Shown here: piece after piece, positions 63,408-64,000 of the stretch
Position numbering within the stretch: position 1 is the stretch's first letter
How the letters are laid out: each line of letters begins with the position of its first letter
Source of the DNA: Azospirillum oryzae
GTDB lineage: Bacteria > Pseudomonadota > Alphaproteobacteria > Azospirillales > Azospirillaceae
Reading direction: 5' to 3'
Assembly: GCF_900177515.1 (NCBI RefSeq)
Contig: NZ_FXAK01000008.1
Coordinates: forward strand, 62,001-126,000
DNA: 64,000 bases
The notes under the pieces: generated by a model
Database searches by the model: none
The model's input: only the letters and a program-made list of their open reading frames with translations
Told to the model about the DNA's origin: nothing
Translations under genes and position numbers: made by a program

Positions 63408-63437
63408 TTATCCCCAGACTTCCCAGCCTGTGGATAA
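63408..63437. promoter_or_regulatory. DnaA-box sequences upstream of dnaB
   Basis: TTATCCCCA (63408-63416, one mismatch) on the plus strand and TGTGGATAA (63429-63437) on the plus strand. The latter is a perfect TTATCCACA on the minus strand. Both lie within 110 bp before the dnaB start. Confidence 0.65.
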
Positions 63438-63515
63438 CTTCTGTGCACAGCTTTTGTGGAGGGTCCCCCGCCCTTCGCCGAGCGTTCGCGTTCTGTTTCT
63501 GCTATTGTGTCCTCC

Positions 63516-64000
63516 ATGAGCAACCAGACCTCATCGCTGTTCGATCCCCGCCCGTCCTCCGCGGTCAAGCCGACGGCGGAATACCGCACGCCCCCCAACA
63601 ACGAGGAGGCGGAGCAGGCGCTGCTGGGCGCGATCCTGGTCAACAACAAGGCCTATGAGAAGGTCGGCGAGTTCCTGCGGCCGGAGCATTTCTACGACCC
63701 GGCCCACCAGCGCATCTTCGCCGCCATCACCAAGATGATCGACCGCGGCCAGATCGCGAACCCGGTCACGCTGAAGGCCCTGTTCGACAACGACCCCGAA
63801 CTGGCGGTGGAAGGCGGCAGCGCCTATCTGGCCGAGCTGGCCGCGAACGTGGTGACGGTGGTCAATGCCGGCGATTACGGCAAGACCATCCACGACCTGT
63901 TCATCCGCCGGCAGCTGATCGAGGTCGGCACCGACATGGTGAACGAGGCGTACCGCCACGACCTCGACATCACCGCGCTGGACCAGATCGGCGAGGCGGA
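63516..64000 (+). CDS. dnaB: Replicative DNA helicase DnaB, 5' part (cut by window end)
   Basis: The first 161 residues are visible. A short N-terminal tail precedes the DnaB N-terminal domain (about 25-130: TPPNNEEAEQALLGAILVN, RPEHFYDPAHQRIFAAI, TVVNAGDYGKTIHDLFIRRQ). The RecA-like helicase domain is beyond the window. It unwinds DNA at the replication fork. Confidence 0.95.
   Translation, partial: MSNQTSSLFDPRPSSAVKPTAEYRTPPNNEEAEQALLGAILVNNKAYEKVGEFLRPEHFYDPAHQRIFAAITKMIDRGQIANPVTLKALFDNDPELAVEGGSAYLAELAANVVTVVNAGDYGKTIHDLFIRRQLIEVGTDMVNEAYRHDLDITALDQIGEA

Overview
This window looks like chromosomal DNA from a GC-rich, motile, chemotactic, respiratory alphaproteobacterium. Azospirillum or a close Rhodospirillales relative is the best guess. 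That placement is inferred from gene content: a DUF2336 protein, an alphaproteobacterial NAD regulator, ETF-quinone oxidoreductase, an Mla-type ABC operon in the order E-F-D-lipoprotein, and many sensor proteins. No tRNA, rRNA, CRISPR array or insertion sequence was recognised.

Layout. 1-8.9 kb: 3' part of an NrtR-like NAD regulator, citrate synthase, a multi-sensor hybrid kinase with its coupled sigma-54 response regulator, and a GntR/FadR regulator. 9.2-15.1 kb: lactate operon dld-II-lldE-lldF-lldG, divergent from the GntR regulator. 15.3-18.4 kb: dadA (D-amino acid dehydrogenase) facing away from a TyrR-family activator. The space between them holds a near-perfect -24/-12 promoter and TyrR-box-like palindromes. 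18.4-28.4 kb: zinc-ribbon membrane protein, ETF-QO, uracil-DNA glycosylase, lytic transglycosylase, moaB, a kinase-like protein, a TPR protein and bacteriohemerythrin. 28.6-31.0 kb: a Fic-fold protein and a CocE-fold protein that both lack catalytic residues. 31.1-45.9 kb: adenine deaminase, DUF482, a histidine kinase coupled to DUF2336, the Mla-like lipid transporter, apt, DoxX, an EamA transporter, a hydratase-fold protein and an M20 deacylase.

45.9-51.2 kb is an accessory island. It has an HTH protein, long non-coding stretches, several small hypothetical genes, one AT-richer gene and strong hairpins. Its most interesting part is a compact operon (48524-49961): a 93-aa protein, a three-TM membrane protein, a nested overlapping gene, and a 36-aa proline-rich protein that resembles the end of the nested product. 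A strong intrinsic terminator closes it. Nearby are a 33-aa ORF behind a 16-bp perfect inverted repeat and a Cys-rich coding frame with no start codon.

51.2-64 kb returns to core-like content: a CHASE-GGDEF-EAL protein, a globin-coupled chemoreceptor with a zinc-binding tail, a PRPP-synthetase homologue, a CorA-type transporter, a LysM protein, two c-type cytochromes, a LOG phosphoribohydrolase, and the start of dnaB preceded by DnaA-box sequences.

GC-rich inverted-repeat elements recur between genes (about 12.1, 16.8, 19.3 and 59.9 kb) and look like intergenic REP/BIME-type units.
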